Assembly: GCF_023520795.1 (NCBI RefSeq)
Contig: NZ_CP046605.1
Coordinates: forward strand, 930,001-994,000
Direction: 5' to 3'
DNA: 64,000 bases
DNA from: Corynebacterium accolens
Lineage (GTDB): Bacteria > Actinomycetota > Actinomycetes > Mycobacteriales > Mycobacteriaceae
Below the pieces are notes generated by a model that made no database searches, was not told the DNA's origin, and saw only the letters and a list, made by a program, of their open reading frames with translations. Each line of letters starts with the position of its first letter. Position 1 is the first letter of the stretch. The translations under genes were made by a program, and so were the position numbers. This document shows positions 1 through 9,062 of the stretch, one piece after another.

Positions 1-131
1 CCCATCTGGCCGAGCTCTAAAATCTTGACGGTCTCAATGAGCTCATCGCGCGCCTGCTCGTAGCTCAACTCCTCTACGGGAGTAAAGGCATCCTGGCCCG
101 GCTGGCCGGAACCAATGGTTTCATCTGACAT
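1..131 (-). CDS. xseB: Exodeoxyribonuclease VII small subunit (partial, C-terminus outside window)
   Basis: The reverse strand reads from an ATG at 131 off the left edge: 43 codons, including the stretch [19 protein letters not shown], which matches the start of the small three-helix XseB fold. XseB assembles in several copies on XseA to form exonuclease VII, which cuts single-stranded DNA from both ends. It lies 24 nt upstream of xseA on the same strand only in the sense that xseA precedes it in transcription, the usual xseA-xseB order. The C-terminal part is missing because the window ends. Confidence 0.85.
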   Translation of the reverse strand, partial: MSDETIGSGQPGQDAFTPVEELSYEQARDELIETVKILELGQM

Positions 132-155
132 CAGCAATTCTCCTACTATTTCTGG

Positions 156-1397
156 CTAATCGGCGGCCTGGGAGGCCATGGACACGGCGGTGATGGAACC
201 ATCGCCCACGCGAATTCGCAATTGCGCGCCGGGCGGTGATTGCTCATAAGAGCTGACGACCTCCGGATCGCTGCCATTTTTGGGCAAGACCTGGACAATA
301 GAATACCCACGGGCAAGCGTGGCGGAAGGCCCCAAAGCAGAAACCCGCGCGCGCAGGGACTCCACGTGCCGGGTCTCGCGATCCAGCAGCACCCGCAGCT
401 CGCGGCGCATACTCGTGCGCATGCGCTCGACCTCCTCGCGGTGGGCGCGGATGGGCGTCATCGGATCGGCCAGCACCGGGCGCGAGCGGATATTATCCAA
501 TCCACGGCGCTCACGTTCCACCCAGCCGCGCAAGGCCGCCGCCATGCGGGATCGCGCCTCAGCGATGACCGCGCGTTCCTCTGCCACCGACGGGACCACG
601 CGCTTGGCGGCGTCCGTCGGGGTAGCCGCGCGCAGATCCGCCACGTTATCGAGCACCGGGCTATCCGGCTCGTGGCCAATCGCGGAGACCACCGGGGTAC
701 TTGCGGCCACGACGGCGCGTTGCAGGGCTTCTTCAGAAAAGGGCAGGAGGTCTTCGACGGAACCGCCACCGCGGGCGATGATGATGACATCGATCTGCGC
801 ATCGGCATCGAGCTCCTGCAGGGCGGAAATCACCTCGGGGACGGTATTCGCCCCCTGGACCGCAGTATTAATGACGCGGAATTGCACGGCCGGCCACCGG
901 TCGCGGGCAACCGCCATGACATCGCGCTCGGCGGCAGAACCGCGGCCTGTAATCAGGCCGATTTTCTGCGGGAGGTAGGGAAGCGGGCGCTTGCGCGCGG
1001 GATCAAAGAGGCCTTCTGCGGCAAGCTGCGCGCGTAGCTTTTCGATGCGCGCCAACAAATCGCCGATGCCTACGTGCCGGATCTCCGTGGTCCACAGGGA
1101 AAAGGATCCGCGGCCGGCATAAAAGGCGGGCTTGCCGTGCACGATGACACGGTCGCCATCTTTTAGCGGCGTGGGCAAGTTGTGCAGCATTGAGGACGAG
1201 CAAGTCAATTGCACCGACTTTTCCTGCTGGACATCGCGCAGGGTGAGATAGGACAGCTTCCAGGTGGGCTTGTAATTAATCTGCGTTAACTGGCCTTCCA
1301 CCCACAGGTATCCTAGGCGCTCGATCCATCCCTTCACCTGGTCATTGACCTGGCCCACGGGCCACGGGGTCTCTGGAGTATTTGCCGGTTGGTTCAC
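156..1397 (-). CDS. xseA: Exodeoxyribonuclease VII large subunit
   Basis: 413 residues, the usual length for actinobacterial XseA. Residues about 10-110 form the nucleic-acid binding OB fold. The catalytic region follows, with [10 protein letters not shown] around 208-217 and the SAIGHEPD...[12 protein letters not shown] block, both family hallmarks. The C-terminal half is an Arg/Glu-rich coiled coil as expected. The product is the catalytic subunit of exonuclease VII, a cytoplasmic single-strand DNA exonuclease in repair and recombination. The start is GTG, preceded by AAAGGG 7 nt upstream. It is followed by xseB and is divergent from ispH. Confidence 0.95.
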   Translation of the reverse strand: MNQPANTPETPWPVGQVNDQVKGWIERLGYLWVEGQLTQINYKPTWKLSYLTLRDVQQEKSVQLTCSSSMLHNLPTPLKDGDRVIVHGKPAFYAGRGSFSLWTTEIRHVGIGDLLARIEKLRAQLAAEGLFDPARKRPLPYLPQKIGLITGRGSAAERDVMAVARDRWPAVQFRVINTAVQGANTVPEVISALQELDADAQIDVIIIARGGGSVEDLLPFSEEALQRAVVAASTPVVSAIGHEPDSPVLDNVADLRAATPTDAAKRVVPSVAEERAVIAEARSRMAAALRGWVERERRGLDNIRSRPVLADPMTPIRAHREEVERMRTSMRRELRVLLDRETRHVESLRARVSALGPSATLARGYSIVQVLPKNGSDPEVVSSYEQSPPGAQLRIRVGDGSITAVSMASQAAD

Positions 1398-1550
1398 GCA
1401 GCCACCCTTTCCTTGTACAGCGCCATACAGTGCCTTTTAGTGTAGGTGCTCAGGGCCCGTGGCGCCCCGCTTGGGTGGCCTAGATGGGCGCTTTCCCTGC
1501 TGGATAGGCCTTACTATTGTTTTGCTTTACCTTTCGATACTCTGGGAGGC

Positions 1551-2501
1551 ATGACTGATGGTAAAAATGTTCTCCTCGCGGCACCGCGCGGTTACTGCGC
1601 TGGAGTGGACCGCGCCGTCGAGACCGTAGAAAAGGCGCTAGAAAAATACGGCGCACCCATTTATGTGCGCAAGCAAATCGTCCACAACCGTTATGTCGTT
1701 GAATCTTTGGCCAAGCGCGGAGTCATCTTCGTTGAAGAGGCCGCCGAGGCCCCAGAGGGTGCCCACCTCGTCTTTTCCGCCCACGGCATTTCCCCGGCGG
1801 TGCGCAATCAGGCGCAAGAGCGCAAGCAACTGACCCTGGATGCCACCTGCCCCTTGGTGACCAAGGTGCACAAGGAGGCCCAGCGTTTTGAGCGCGATGG
1901 CTACCACATCCTCCTCGTGGGCCACGAAGGCCACGAAGAGGTAGAAGGCACCGCGGGCGAGGCCCCCGATGTTACGCACCTGGTCGATGGTATCGACGGC
2001 GTGGACAAGCTGCCGGATTACCTGCAGGATGAAAAGCTCATTTGGCTTTCGCAGACCACGCTCTCGGTGGATGAGACCGTAGTCATCGTCAATAAGCTGC
2101 GCGAGCGTTTTCCGCACCTGCAAAACCCGCCGTCAGATGATATTTGCTACGCCACCCAAAACCGGCAAGAATCCGTCAAGGCCATCGCGCCGAAGTGCGA
2201 TCTGATGATCGTGGTGGGTTCTAAGAACTCGTCCAACTCGGTGCGCCTGGTAGAGGTTGCACTCGAGGCGGGTTCGCGCGACTCCCACTTGGTGGATTTT
2301 GCCGAAGAAATCGATGAAGCATGGCTTGACGGCGTAGAGACCGTTGGCGTGACCTGTGGCGCCTCCGTGCCAGAGCTTTTGGTGCGCGAGGTGCTCGAGT
2401 ACTTGGATGATCGCGGCTTTAATGATGTGGAGCAAGTAACCACCTCCACCGAATCCATCACCTTCGCGCTGCCGCGCGACCTGCGCCCCGCGCGCACCTA
2501 G
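1551..2501 (+). CDS. ispH: 4-hydroxy-3-methylbut-2-enyl diphosphate reductase
   Basis: IspH (LytB) performs the last step of the MEP isoprenoid pathway, reducing HMBPP to IPP and DMAPP with a [4Fe-4S] cluster. The three cluster cysteines are visible at residues 16 (RGYCAGV), 100 (DATCPLV) and 199 (DDICYAT), and the conserved GSKNSSNS motif is near 225. The frame is open 105 nt further upstream, but the ATG at 1551 has a GGGAGG ribosome site 4-5 nt in front and gives the family's normal N-terminus (316 residues). A strong hairpin terminator follows. Confidence 0.95.
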   Translation: MTDGKNVLLAAPRGYCAGVDRAVETVEKALEKYGAPIYVRKQIVHNRYVVESLAKRGVIFVEEAAEAPEGAHLVFSAHGISPAVRNQAQERKQLTLDATCPLVTKVHKEAQRFERDGYHILLVGHEGHEEVEGTAGEAPDVTHLVDGIDGVDKLPDYLQDEKLIWLSQTTLSVDETVVIVNKLRERFPHLQNPPSDDICYATQNRQESVKAIAPKCDLMIVVGSKNSSNSVRLVEVALEAGSRDSHLVDFAEEIDEAWLDGVETVGVTCGASVPELLVREVLEYLDDRGFNDVEQVTTSTESITFALPRDLRPART

Positions 2502-2525
2502 CGCGTAACCGCCTAGAGGCAACGA

Positions 2526-2576
2526 AAAACCGTGAGCCCCGCGGCCTCGTAAAGAGCGCCGGGAGCTCACGGTTTT
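2526..2576. terminator. Bidirectional terminator between ispH and DUF6542 gene
   Basis: Inverted repeat with 12-bp arms AAAACCGTGAGC (2526-2537) and GCTCACGGTTTT (2565-2576). The flanking A and T runs work for both strands, which fits the convergent genes on either side. Confidence 0.8.
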
Positions 2577-2578
2577 AT

Positions 2579-3391
2579 TTACTCATAGAGATTATCGTCC
2601 CACCGCTGCTTCTTGGCAGCCTCGTCTTTTGCTGAAGCGGAGGGACCTCGTTCGGGAGCCGGTGGTATCACGTCCCCCGCGCGCCGGTTCGGATCCGGCT
2701 GCAAGCGATTTTCGCGTTCTGCCTGTTGCTCGCGGCGGCGCTCTTCTCGGTCGCGTCCGCGGATGCGATCCTGCGGCTTCTGCGGCGGTTGCGTCTGTGC
2801 ATGCGATCTGCGGCGGGAGGCGCGTGGGGACTGAACCTGTCCGTTTTCGGTTCTATCGCGCGCCATGAGTTCCGCCACGGAGAGCCGCTCAGCGCGGTTT
2901 TGGCGGTCCCGCTTCATGTCCGCGCGCCGCGATACCTTTTGCTGCTTGACGGCGCGCTGGGCGGTCTTGCGGAAGCGCATCCAGCGCAGGATGCCGATTG
3001 CAGCCGCGCCGAGGACCGCGATAAGCAACCACACGAAGTTCTGAACCAGCGGATACACGGAGGTCAGCAGCGACGTCTTAGAAAAACTGGTGCCTTCCGG
3101 GGCATTGGACTTGGTGATGACGATTCCCGCCGTCACCACGGTTACCGCGTAGAAGATGGGGATGGACGCGATGGACAGGAATAAGCCCCGCTCCTCAACG
3201 ATGAGCGCTATGAGTAGCGAGCTGATGATGAGGAAGGCAAAGTACATCCAGCCTATGGAGCCGGCAAGAATGGAAATCAATGCGCCGGTGATCAAAAGTG
3301 CCGCCAATAGCCCAAGGCCTTTCAGTAGCGAGATGCTCGGCATGCTTAGGCGTTGCGCGGCGGTAGGCTTTCGTTGTTTGGCTAGTGACAC
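2579..3391 (-). CDS. DUF6542-type membrane protein
   Basis: 270 residues from the GTG at 3391. The frame stays open to 3484, but that extension would overlap rmuC and carries no family-like sequence, so the shorter start is preferred. Residues about 15-140 hold four hydrophobic segments; the tail (about 150-270) is strongly basic and rich in Arg, Gln, Pro and Glu (repeated RRR/RDR clusters), so it is probably cytoplasmic and disordered. This architecture matches the actinobacterial DUF6542 family found next to ispH. No function is known. Convergent with ispH, downstream of rmuC. Confidence 0.75.
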   Translation of the reverse strand: MSLAKQRKPTAAQRLSMPSISLLKGLGLLAALLITGALISILAGSIGWMYFAFLIISSLLIALIVEERGLFLSIASIPIFYAVTVVTAGIVITKSNAPEGTSFSKTSLLTSVYPLVQNFVWLLIAVLGAAAIGILRWMRFRKTAQRAVKQQKVSRRADMKRDRQNRAERLSVAELMARDRTENGQVQSPRASRRRSHAQTQPPQKPQDRIRGRDREERRREQQAERENRLQPDPNRRAGDVIPPAPERGPSASAKDEAAKKQRWDDNLYE

Positions 3392-3456
3392 GTCGCAAAA
3401 TCCTACCGCCTGGCGCGGGCCAATGGCTATATCCACGCAGTGAAACCGCCTAGAAT

Positions 3457-4527
3457 TTAGGAATAATTTGTCCCGCGCGGCCACGTATCAATGGGGGAGG
3501 GCTCGCGAGGCGCCCGGTTTGTGCGGCCGGGAATCTCCATTTCGTGGAGCTTGCGGGCGGTCACGCCCACCCGCGAATCCAGCGAAGAGAGCGTGGAATT
3601 ATAGGCCTCCACTGCCTTTTCGAGGCTCTGGCCCACCTTGCCGTAGTGCTCCGAGAGCGTATTGAGCCGCGAATAGAGCTCGCGGCCTAGGCGCTGGACT
3701 TCTTTTGCTTTGGCGGAAATATCTTCCTGGTGCCATCCCATGGCCACCGTGCGCAAGAGCGCGAAGAGCGAGCTCGGGGTGGCGATGACGACGTTGCGTT
3801 CAAAACCAAACTCGATGAGCTCAGGATCGACCGACAGCGCCGCATCGAGGAAGGGATCCGCGGGCACAAAAAGCACCACGAATTCCGGGGTGGGCTGGAA
3901 GGCCTCAATATAGTCCTTGTGGGACAGCGCCTGGATGTGGCTGCGCAGCTGGTGCGCGTGGCGGCGCAGGTAGCCAGCGTGTTCTTCTGGATCCTCGGTT
4001 TCTAGCGCGTCGAGGTAGGAAGAAAACGGGACCTTGGCATCGACGATGATATGCCTGCCGCCGGCCAAATTGATGAGCATATCCGGGCGCACGATGCGTC
4101 CGTTTAAGGGAGCTGAAACTTGGGAATCGAAGTCCACGTGCCTTGTCATGCCGCCGAGTTCGACGACGCGCTCTAGCTGAATCTCGCCCCACCGGCCGCG
4201 CACATTGGGCGAGCGCAACGCGGTAATGAGCTGATCCGTGCGCTCCGTGAGCCGGGACGAGGTGCGGGTCACCGCCTGCACTTGGCTAGATAGTGAGGCC
4301 AAGTGGGCGGTGCGATCTTCTTCCAGTTCTTGTAGCTGGAAACCCAGCCTATCCATGGCCTTTTCTAGCGGTTGCAGCTCGGCCTGGCGCCGCTGCGATT
4401 CCTGCAGCGCCCGGTGCTCCTCGCTAGGCGCGGAGCGGGACGCGGAATGGGAGTGGGCCAACCATCCCAGCACGGCGCCCAATAGGAGACCGATGAACAG
4501 CAGCAGCACGGGCAAAGTGGAAGTCAT
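3457..4527 (-). CDS. rmuC: DNA recombination protein RmuC homolog
   Basis: 356 residues from the ATG at 4527; an in-frame GTG at 4557 would add 10 residues. One N-terminal membrane segment (residues 2-22, LPVLLLFIGLLLGAVLG) is followed by a coiled coil (about 35-100) and the RmuC core: RSPNVRGRWGEIQLERVVELGGM, then the restriction-endonuclease-like stretch IVDAKVPFSSYLDALE and EFVVLFVPADPFLDAAL. RmuC limits DNA inversions and is thought to act as a membrane-anchored nuclease; catalysis in this homolog is inferred. It lies 37 nt downstream of the AI-2E permease gene, probably cotranscribed. Confidence 0.88.
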   Translation of the reverse strand: MTSTLPVLLLFIGLLLGAVLGWLAHSHSASRSAPSEEHRALQESQRRQAELQPLEKAMDRLGFQLQELEEDRTAHLASLSSQVQAVTRTSSRLTERTDQLITALRSPNVRGRWGEIQLERVVELGGMTRHVDFDSQVSAPLNGRIVRPDMLINLAGGRHIIVDAKVPFSSYLDALETEDPEEHAGYLRRHAHQLRSHIQALSHKDYIEAFQPTPEFVVLFVPADPFLDAALSVDPELIEFGFERNVVIATPSSLFALLRTVAMGWHQEDISAKAKEVQRLGRELYSRLNTLSEHYGKVGQSLEKAVEAYNSTLSSLDSRVGVTARKLHEMEIPGRTNRAPREPSPIDTWPRGTNYS

Positions 4528-4563
4528 GGGATCCACTATGGCACGTGCCGCGGACACGCCTGA

Positions 4564-6051
4564 CTATTTATTCGAATCTCCGTTCAAAAGATTTTCGAAG
4601 GCATCTCGCGCCCGGCGCAGGTTGGAGCGCATGCTCGGATCGTCATAGTCGTCCGGGGTGGAATCAACGTCGACGGAATCATCCAGGGTGTTAGACGCGC
4701 CATCGGATGCGGCATCGGCGCCTGCGATATCGGGGTTGGCGTGTTCTGGGACCTTGCGCCACTGCTCGCGCTTGTATTGTGCCTGCTCTTCGGTATAGCG
4801 GCCGATGAGATAGCCCGCGACGGTGGAGTAGTTGAGCTCGGAGGAGTGCTTTTCCCCGGACTGCAGCTTCATCATGTCCTGCACATAGCGATAAGCCACC
4901 GCGATCATGGCGGCGGTCGGCACGGCCAGGAATCCACCGATGAGCCCAAAGAGCGCGGAACCGACGATGACGGAGACCAAAACAATAACCGGGTGCAGGT
5001 TCATGGCCTTCGCCTGCAGCCACGGCGAGAGGACATTGCCCTCAAGCTGCTGGACCAAAAGGACGAGGCCCAGGACCAACAGGGCTTGGGTAAAGCCCAA
5101 AGATACCAAGGCGATAACAACTGCGAGAGCGCCGGAGACAATGGCACCGACGAACGGGATGAAGCCGGCGATGAACGTGATGATCGCCAGGGCCATCGCC
5201 AAGGGCACGCCGATGAGCACGAGGCCGAGGCCGATAAAGATGGCATCGATAAGCGAGACCACCGCCTGTGCCCGAATGAATCCGCCCAGGGTATTCCAAG
5301 CGCGCGTGAGCAATTCAGTAAGGTGCCAGCCGGCGCGCCGGCCGGTGGCATCGCGCAGCCACGGCAGGAACTTGGTGCCGTCCTTGAGGAAGAAGAAGGT
5401 GAGCACCAAGACGATGAATACCGTGATGAAAAATGAGGTGGCATTGCCGATGCCCGTAAATACCGACCCAGCAATTACGCCGGCGCGCTCCTGCAGCCAG
5501 CCCGCGGCCTCGTCGATATAGGTGCTCATATCGTCGCTATCGAGGTTCAGGGGCGGGCCCTGGGCCCATAGCTGCAGCTGCTGGATGCCGGAGACCGTTT
5601 GCAGGTAGAGCGACTGGGATTGCCGCATAAAGTCCGGCGCCACTGAGGCGATGAGCCCGCCGACCGCGGCCGAGGAGATAAGGATCGTCGTAATCGCCGC
5701 CAGGCCCGCGGGCAGGCCCTTTGTGCGCATCCACCGCGCGATGGGGTTTAAGACGGTACAGATAATAAGGGCCAAGAGCACCGGGAGGATGCCCTGCCAG
5801 AAGCTGCCCAGGACGTGATAGATCGCAAAAAGGAAAACGCCGATGATCAGCAGGCGTACGGCCCACAGGGAGGTCGACTTCACCATTTCGCCCGCGATGA
5901 CGGAGCGATCGACCTGATTGCCCGGGGGATGTGGCGATACATCGTCCAATTGGCTGGTGTCGAAGTCACCGTCCAATTTATCGCCCGGGCTTGCCTGCGG
6001 CTTTTCGGGTTTAGGTTGCTTATCAGAACTCACCCCACCATCTTGCCTCAT
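4564..6051 (-). CDS. AI-2E family (PerM/YdiK-like) transporter
   Basis: 495 residues from the ATG at 6051; a GTG at 6033, next to a GGTGGG stretch, would give 489. An acidic N-terminal region of about 60 residues precedes roughly eight membrane segments between 65 and 390, including the glycine-rich GGFLAVPTAAMIAVAYRY block typical of the family. The last 100 residues are a charged cytoplasmic tail. Members export autoinducer-2 or act as Na+/H+ antiporters in other species; the substrate here cannot be told. Divergent from ychF with 29 nt between. Confidence 0.85.
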   Translation of the reverse strand: MRQDGGVSSDKQPKPEKPQASPGDKLDGDFDTSQLDDVSPHPPGNQVDRSVIAGEMVKSTSLWAVRLLIIGVFLFAIYHVLGSFWQGILPVLLALIICTVLNPIARWMRTKGLPAGLAAITTILISSAAVGGLIASVAPDFMRQSQSLYLQTVSGIQQLQLWAQGPPLNLDSDDMSTYIDEAAGWLQERAGVIAGSVFTGIGNATSFFITVFIVLVLTFFFLKDGTKFLPWLRDATGRRAGWHLTELLTRAWNTLGGFIRAQAVVSLIDAIFIGLGLVLIGVPLAMALAIITFIAGFIPFVGAIVSGALAVVIALVSLGFTQALLVLGLVLLVQQLEGNVLSPWLQAKAMNLHPVIVLVSVIVGSALFGLIGGFLAVPTAAMIAVAYRYVQDMMKLQSGEKHSSELNYSTVAGYLIGRYTEEQAQYKREQWRKVPEHANPDIAGADAASDGASNTLDDSVDVDSTPDDYDDPSMRSNLRRARDAFENLLNGDSNK

Positions 6052-6080
6052 AACGTGGTAGGTGCGTTAGGATTAGCCCC

Positions 6081-7166
6081 GTGAGTCTTACACTAGGAAT
6101 CGTCGGCTTGCCCAATGTGGGCAAGTCCACTTTGTTTAATGCCCTGACCCGTTCCGAAATCCTGGCGGCCAACTACCCATTCGCCACCATCGAGCCCAAT
6201 GTCGGCTTGGTGGAGCTGCCGGATCCCCGTTTGGACACCCTCGCCAAGATGTTCAATTCCGAGCGCATCTTGCCGGCGACCGTGTCCTTCGTGGATATCG
6301 CCGGCATCGTCGCAGGCGCCTCGCAGGGCGAGGGCATGGGTAACGCCTTCCTAGCCAATATCCGCGAGGCCGACGCCATCTGCCAGGTGGTCCGCGCCTT
6401 TTCTGATGACAATGTCATCCACGTCGATGGCCAGGTAGATCCCGGCAACGACATTTCCGTTATTAATACGGAGCTGATTCTGGCGGATCTGCAGACCATC
6501 GAGAAGGCCCTGCCGCGCCTGGAAAAAGATGCCCGGAAGAATAAGGACTTGGCACCCGTGGTGGAGGCAACCAAGAAGGCGCAGGAAATCCTGGAGGATG
6601 ACCGCACCCTCTTCGCCGCCGCCAAGACCGGCGAGATCGATCTCTCCCTCGTGCGCGAGCTGCACCTGATGACGGCTAAGCCCTTCCTCTACGTCTTTAA
6701 CTCGGATGAGGCTGTGCTTACCGATGCCGCCAAGAAGGACGAACTGCGCCAGCTCGTCGCCCCAGCAGATTGCGTCTTCCTCGATGCACAGACCGAGTCT
6801 GAGCTCTTGGAGCTGGATGAGGACGAGGCAAGCGAGCTGCTTGAGGCCGTAGGACAAGAAGAGCCTGGCTTGGCTACCTTGGCCAAGGCCGGTTTCTCCA
6901 CCTTGGGCCTGCAGACCTACCTCACCGCCGGTGAAAAGGAAACCCGCGCGTGGACCATTAAGCAAGGCGCCGCCGCACCCCAGGCCGCTGGCGTTATCCA
7001 CACCGACTTTGAAAAGAAGTTCATCAAGGCTGAAATCGTCTCCTTCGACGATCTCGTTGCCGCCGGCTCCATGGCCGAAGCGCGCGCCAACGGCAAGGTC
7101 CGTCAAGAAGGCAAGGACTACATCATGCACGATGGCGACGTGTGTGACTTCAAGATCGGTGGCTAA
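6081..7166 (+). CDS. ychF: Redox-regulated ATPase YchF (OLA1/Obg family)
   Basis: 361 residues, the standard length. Walker A GLPNVGKST sits at residues 9-17 and the G3 region is DIAGIVAGASQGEG. The G4 motif is NSDE (NxxE) rather than NKxD, the change that makes YchF prefer ATP. A C-terminal TGS domain (about 275-360) ends in HDGDVCDFKIGG. It binds ribosomes and takes part in translation and oxidative-stress control. The start is GTG directly after GATTAGCCCC; no strong ribosome site is seen. Confidence 0.95.
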   Translation: MSLTLGIVGLPNVGKSTLFNALTRSEILAANYPFATIEPNVGLVELPDPRLDTLAKMFNSERILPATVSFVDIAGIVAGASQGEGMGNAFLANIREADAICQVVRAFSDDNVIHVDGQVDPGNDISVINTELILADLQTIEKALPRLEKDARKNKDLAPVVEATKKAQEILEDDRTLFAAAKTGEIDLSLVRELHLMTAKPFLYVFNSDEAVLTDAAKKDELRQLVAPADCVFLDAQTESELLELDEDEASELLEAVGQEEPGLATLAKAGFSTLGLQTYLTAGEKETRAWTIKQGAAAPQAAGVIHTDFEKKFIKAEIVSFDDLVAAGSMAEARANGKVRQEGKDYIMHDGDVCDFKIGG

Positions 7167-7264
7167 ATCCTAGCTTGTTGCAGGTCGCGGGAGTAGACGT
7201 GGCGAGTGCGCGAATTTAGAGTTATCCTATTTGCGTACTTAACAACAATAAGGAGGTCATAATA

Positions 7265-7798
7265 ATGGCTGAGCTAGAAAACAAGACGATCGCAATCATT
7301 GCTACCAATGACTTTGAAGACTCCGAGCTGACCTCTCCGCTGGAGGCCGTGCAGAAGGCTGGCGCCACCGTAAAGGTACTGGCACCTAAGGCTGGCACCA
7401 TTACGGGCAAGAACGGCACCGAGATTAACGTTGATGCTACGACCAAGGATTCCGAGGATGAGAGCTTCGATGGCATCATCCTGCCTGGCGGCACCAATAA
7501 CGCCGACCTCATCCGCTTGGACGAGTCAGCCGTTAGTATCGTGCGCAAGCACATGGGCGAGGACCGCCCCTTGGGTGCCATCTGCCACGGCGGTTGGATC
7601 CTAGCCGATGCAGAAGCACTCAAGGGCCGTACCTTGACGTCCTTCCCGTCCCTGCAGACCGATCTCCGCAACGCAGGTGCTACCTGGGTTGACGAGGAGG
7701 TCCACTGCGACCAGGGTTTGGTCTCCTCCCGTACCCCGGATGACCTGCCTGCATTCAATGCGAAGTTGGTTGAAGAGTTCGGAGAGGGTCAGCACTAA
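7265..7798 (+). CDS. DJ-1/PfpI family protein (YhbO-type)
   Basis: 177 residues. The DJ-1/PfpI catalytic elements are present: Glu18 (DFEDSEL), Cys107 with His108 (AICHGGW) and the ILPGG turn near 73. Members act as deglycases/glyoxalase III, or more rarely peptidases, protecting against carbonyl and oxidative stress; which activity applies here is open. A strong AAGGAGGT ribosome site lies 8 nt before the ATG, and the gene has its own terminator, so it is a single, well-translated unit. Confidence 0.9.
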   Translation: MAELENKTIAIIATNDFEDSELTSPLEAVQKAGATVKVLAPKAGTITGKNGTEINVDATTKDSEDESFDGIILPGGTNNADLIRLDESAVSIVRKHMGEDRPLGAICHGGWILADAEALKGRTLTSFPSLQTDLRNAGATWVDEEVHCDQGLVSSRTPDDLPAFNAKLVEEFGEGQH

Positions 7799-7818
7799 AT
7801 TAGGCTTGAGCCTTAATT

Positions 7819-7869
7819 ACTCCCTACGGGCCAGATTGTGAGAAACCTCCTGGTTCGTAGGGAGTTTTT
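7819..7869 (+). terminator. Intrinsic terminator after the PfpI-family gene
   Basis: ACTCCCTACG (7819-7828) and CGTAGGGAGT (7856-7865) form a 10-bp stem followed by TTTTC. Confidence 0.85.
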
Positions 7870-7956
7870 CGTCTCTAGCGGCTGCAGGGCCCATGGGAAG
7901 ATTCAGGCTTTGGCTGTATTTTTCCCCTTCCCTCTGTCTGCTAACCTATGACCTCA

Positions 7957-8102
7957 GAAGGGGAGTAGTTCCTACGGCGCCCATTGCGCCGCGATGACTG
8001 GTCGACACACTGGCCTCAAAGCCCGGCCACTCAGTATCGATGCACCCGATGCGAACGAGACCTTCGGACTGATTCTGGTTGCCGAAGGGAGAGTAGTAGA
8101 CC
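7957..8102 (+). promoter_or_regulatory. yybP-ykoY (manganese) riboswitch with overlapping translational switch
   Basis: The aptamer shows the family signatures: GAAGGGGAGTAG at 7957-7968 and GAACGAGACCTTC at 8053-8065. P1 is GAAGG (7957-7961) with CCTTC (8061-8065). A GGCGC/GCGCC hairpin follows the first block, and a CGAT/GATG-rich helix precedes the second. Downstream, CCTTCGG (8061-8067) can instead pair with CCGAAGG (8082-8088), which contains the ribosome site GAAGGGA of the next gene. Ligand-stabilised P1 would therefore free the ribosome site: an ON switch acting on translation. Known members sense Mn2+ and control exporters. The fold is read by eye. Confidence 0.8.
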
Positions 8103-9017
8103 TTGTCTTCTTTAAGTTCTGAGCAGCGCATTTTAGAGCGCTTTATGATGTTGTCCATCGCCGCGGCAGTGGCGACGATTATCTTGAAATCCCTGGCGGC
8201 TTGGCTAACGGGCTCGGTAGGTTTCTTCTCTGACGCCCTTGAGTCCCTCGTGAACCTCGCAGCCGCCATCGCGGGCTATTGCGCCTTGCGCATTTCCGCC
8301 AAGCCTGCCGACCATAATCATCACTTTGGACACGGCAAGGCCGAGTATGTGTCCGCGTTGGTAGAAGGCGCGATGATCTTCCTCGCCGCAGGGGCCATCA
8401 TCTACACCGCGATCCAGCGCCTCATTACTCCCCAGCCCGTTGAAGAAGGCGGCTGGGGCTTAGCGCTGTCGCTCTTGTCCTCGCTGCTCAACCTGGGCGT
8501 CGGGTTGGCCTTGATTAAGGCGGGCAAGCGCTACCGTTCCGCGACGCTGAATGCCGATGGCCACCACCTGCTTACGGATGTGTGGACCTCCGTCGGCGTC
8601 CTCGCCGGCATGGCTGCGGTGTATCTCACGGGCTGGCTGTGGCTCGATGCGCTTGTAGCCTTGGCGGTTGGCATCAATATCTTGTGGACAGGATTTAAGA
8701 TTTTGCGCGAATCCGTCAGCAGCCTGCTTTCTGAGGCGCTCCCGGAAGAAGAGCAGGATCAGATTTGGGATCTCTTAACTGAACTGGAAAAAGAAAAGGC
8801 CGTGACCTTCACGGACCGGCGCACGGTAGCCTCCGGCAGGCAAAGGATGGTCTACCTGACCATGGAGGTGCCGGCGAGCTGGAGCGTTTTATACTCGCAC
8901 GAGATCGCCGACGACGTCGAAGTCGCCCTCGACCAGCTTTTCCCCGGATGCAGCGTGTTTATCCACGTGGAGCCGGCCGGCGTCGCGCATCGCCGCCCAC
9001 TTCCATTCCGGCAATAA
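8103..9017 (+). CDS. Cation diffusion facilitator transporter, predicted Mn2+ exporter
   Basis: 304 residues from TTG 8103, the first possible start after an in-frame stop at 8097; GAAGGGA lies 12 nt upstream. Six membrane segments and a cytoplasmic C-terminal domain (from about 215) are typical of CDF proteins, as is HHFGHGKAEY near 73-82. The metal site has Glu47/Asn51 in segment 2 where Zn2+ members have two Asp, and His155/Asp159 in segment 5. The protein should expel a divalent cation in exchange for protons. The riboswitch in front makes Mn2+ the likeliest substrate; this is inference. Confidence 0.88.
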   Translation: MSSLSSEQRILERFMMLSIAAAVATIILKSLAAWLTGSVGFFSDALESLVNLAAAIAGYCALRISAKPADHNHHFGHGKAEYVSALVEGAMIFLAAGAIIYTAIQRLITPQPVEEGGWGLALSLLSSLLNLGVGLALIKAGKRYRSATLNADGHHLLTDVWTSVGVLAGMAAVYLTGWLWLDALVALAVGINILWTGFKILRESVSSLLSEALPEEEQDQIWDLLTELEKEKAVTFTDRRTVASGRQRMVYLTMEVPASWSVLYSHEIADDVEVALDQLFPGCSVFIHVEPAGVAHRRPLPFRQ

Positions 9018-9020
9018 ATT

Positions 9021-9053
9021 AAGGCCCAAGGCGTACTGCTCTGGGCCTTCATT
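9021..9053. terminator. Bidirectional terminator between CDF and DAACS genes
   Basis: AAGGCCCA (9021-9028) and TGGGCCTT (9042-9049) form a stem between two convergent genes, followed by CATT on the plus strand and preceded by TTAA for the minus strand. Confidence 0.7.
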
Positions 9054-9062
9054 CGCGATTTA

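Noticed and set aside
240-1037. Open frames on the plus strand opposite xseA
   Set aside because: They mirror the codon pattern of xseA and lack ribosome sites and known domains.
6993-7001. DnaA box TTATCCACA in ychF
   Set aside because: A single match inside a coding sequence is expected by chance and has no neighbour.
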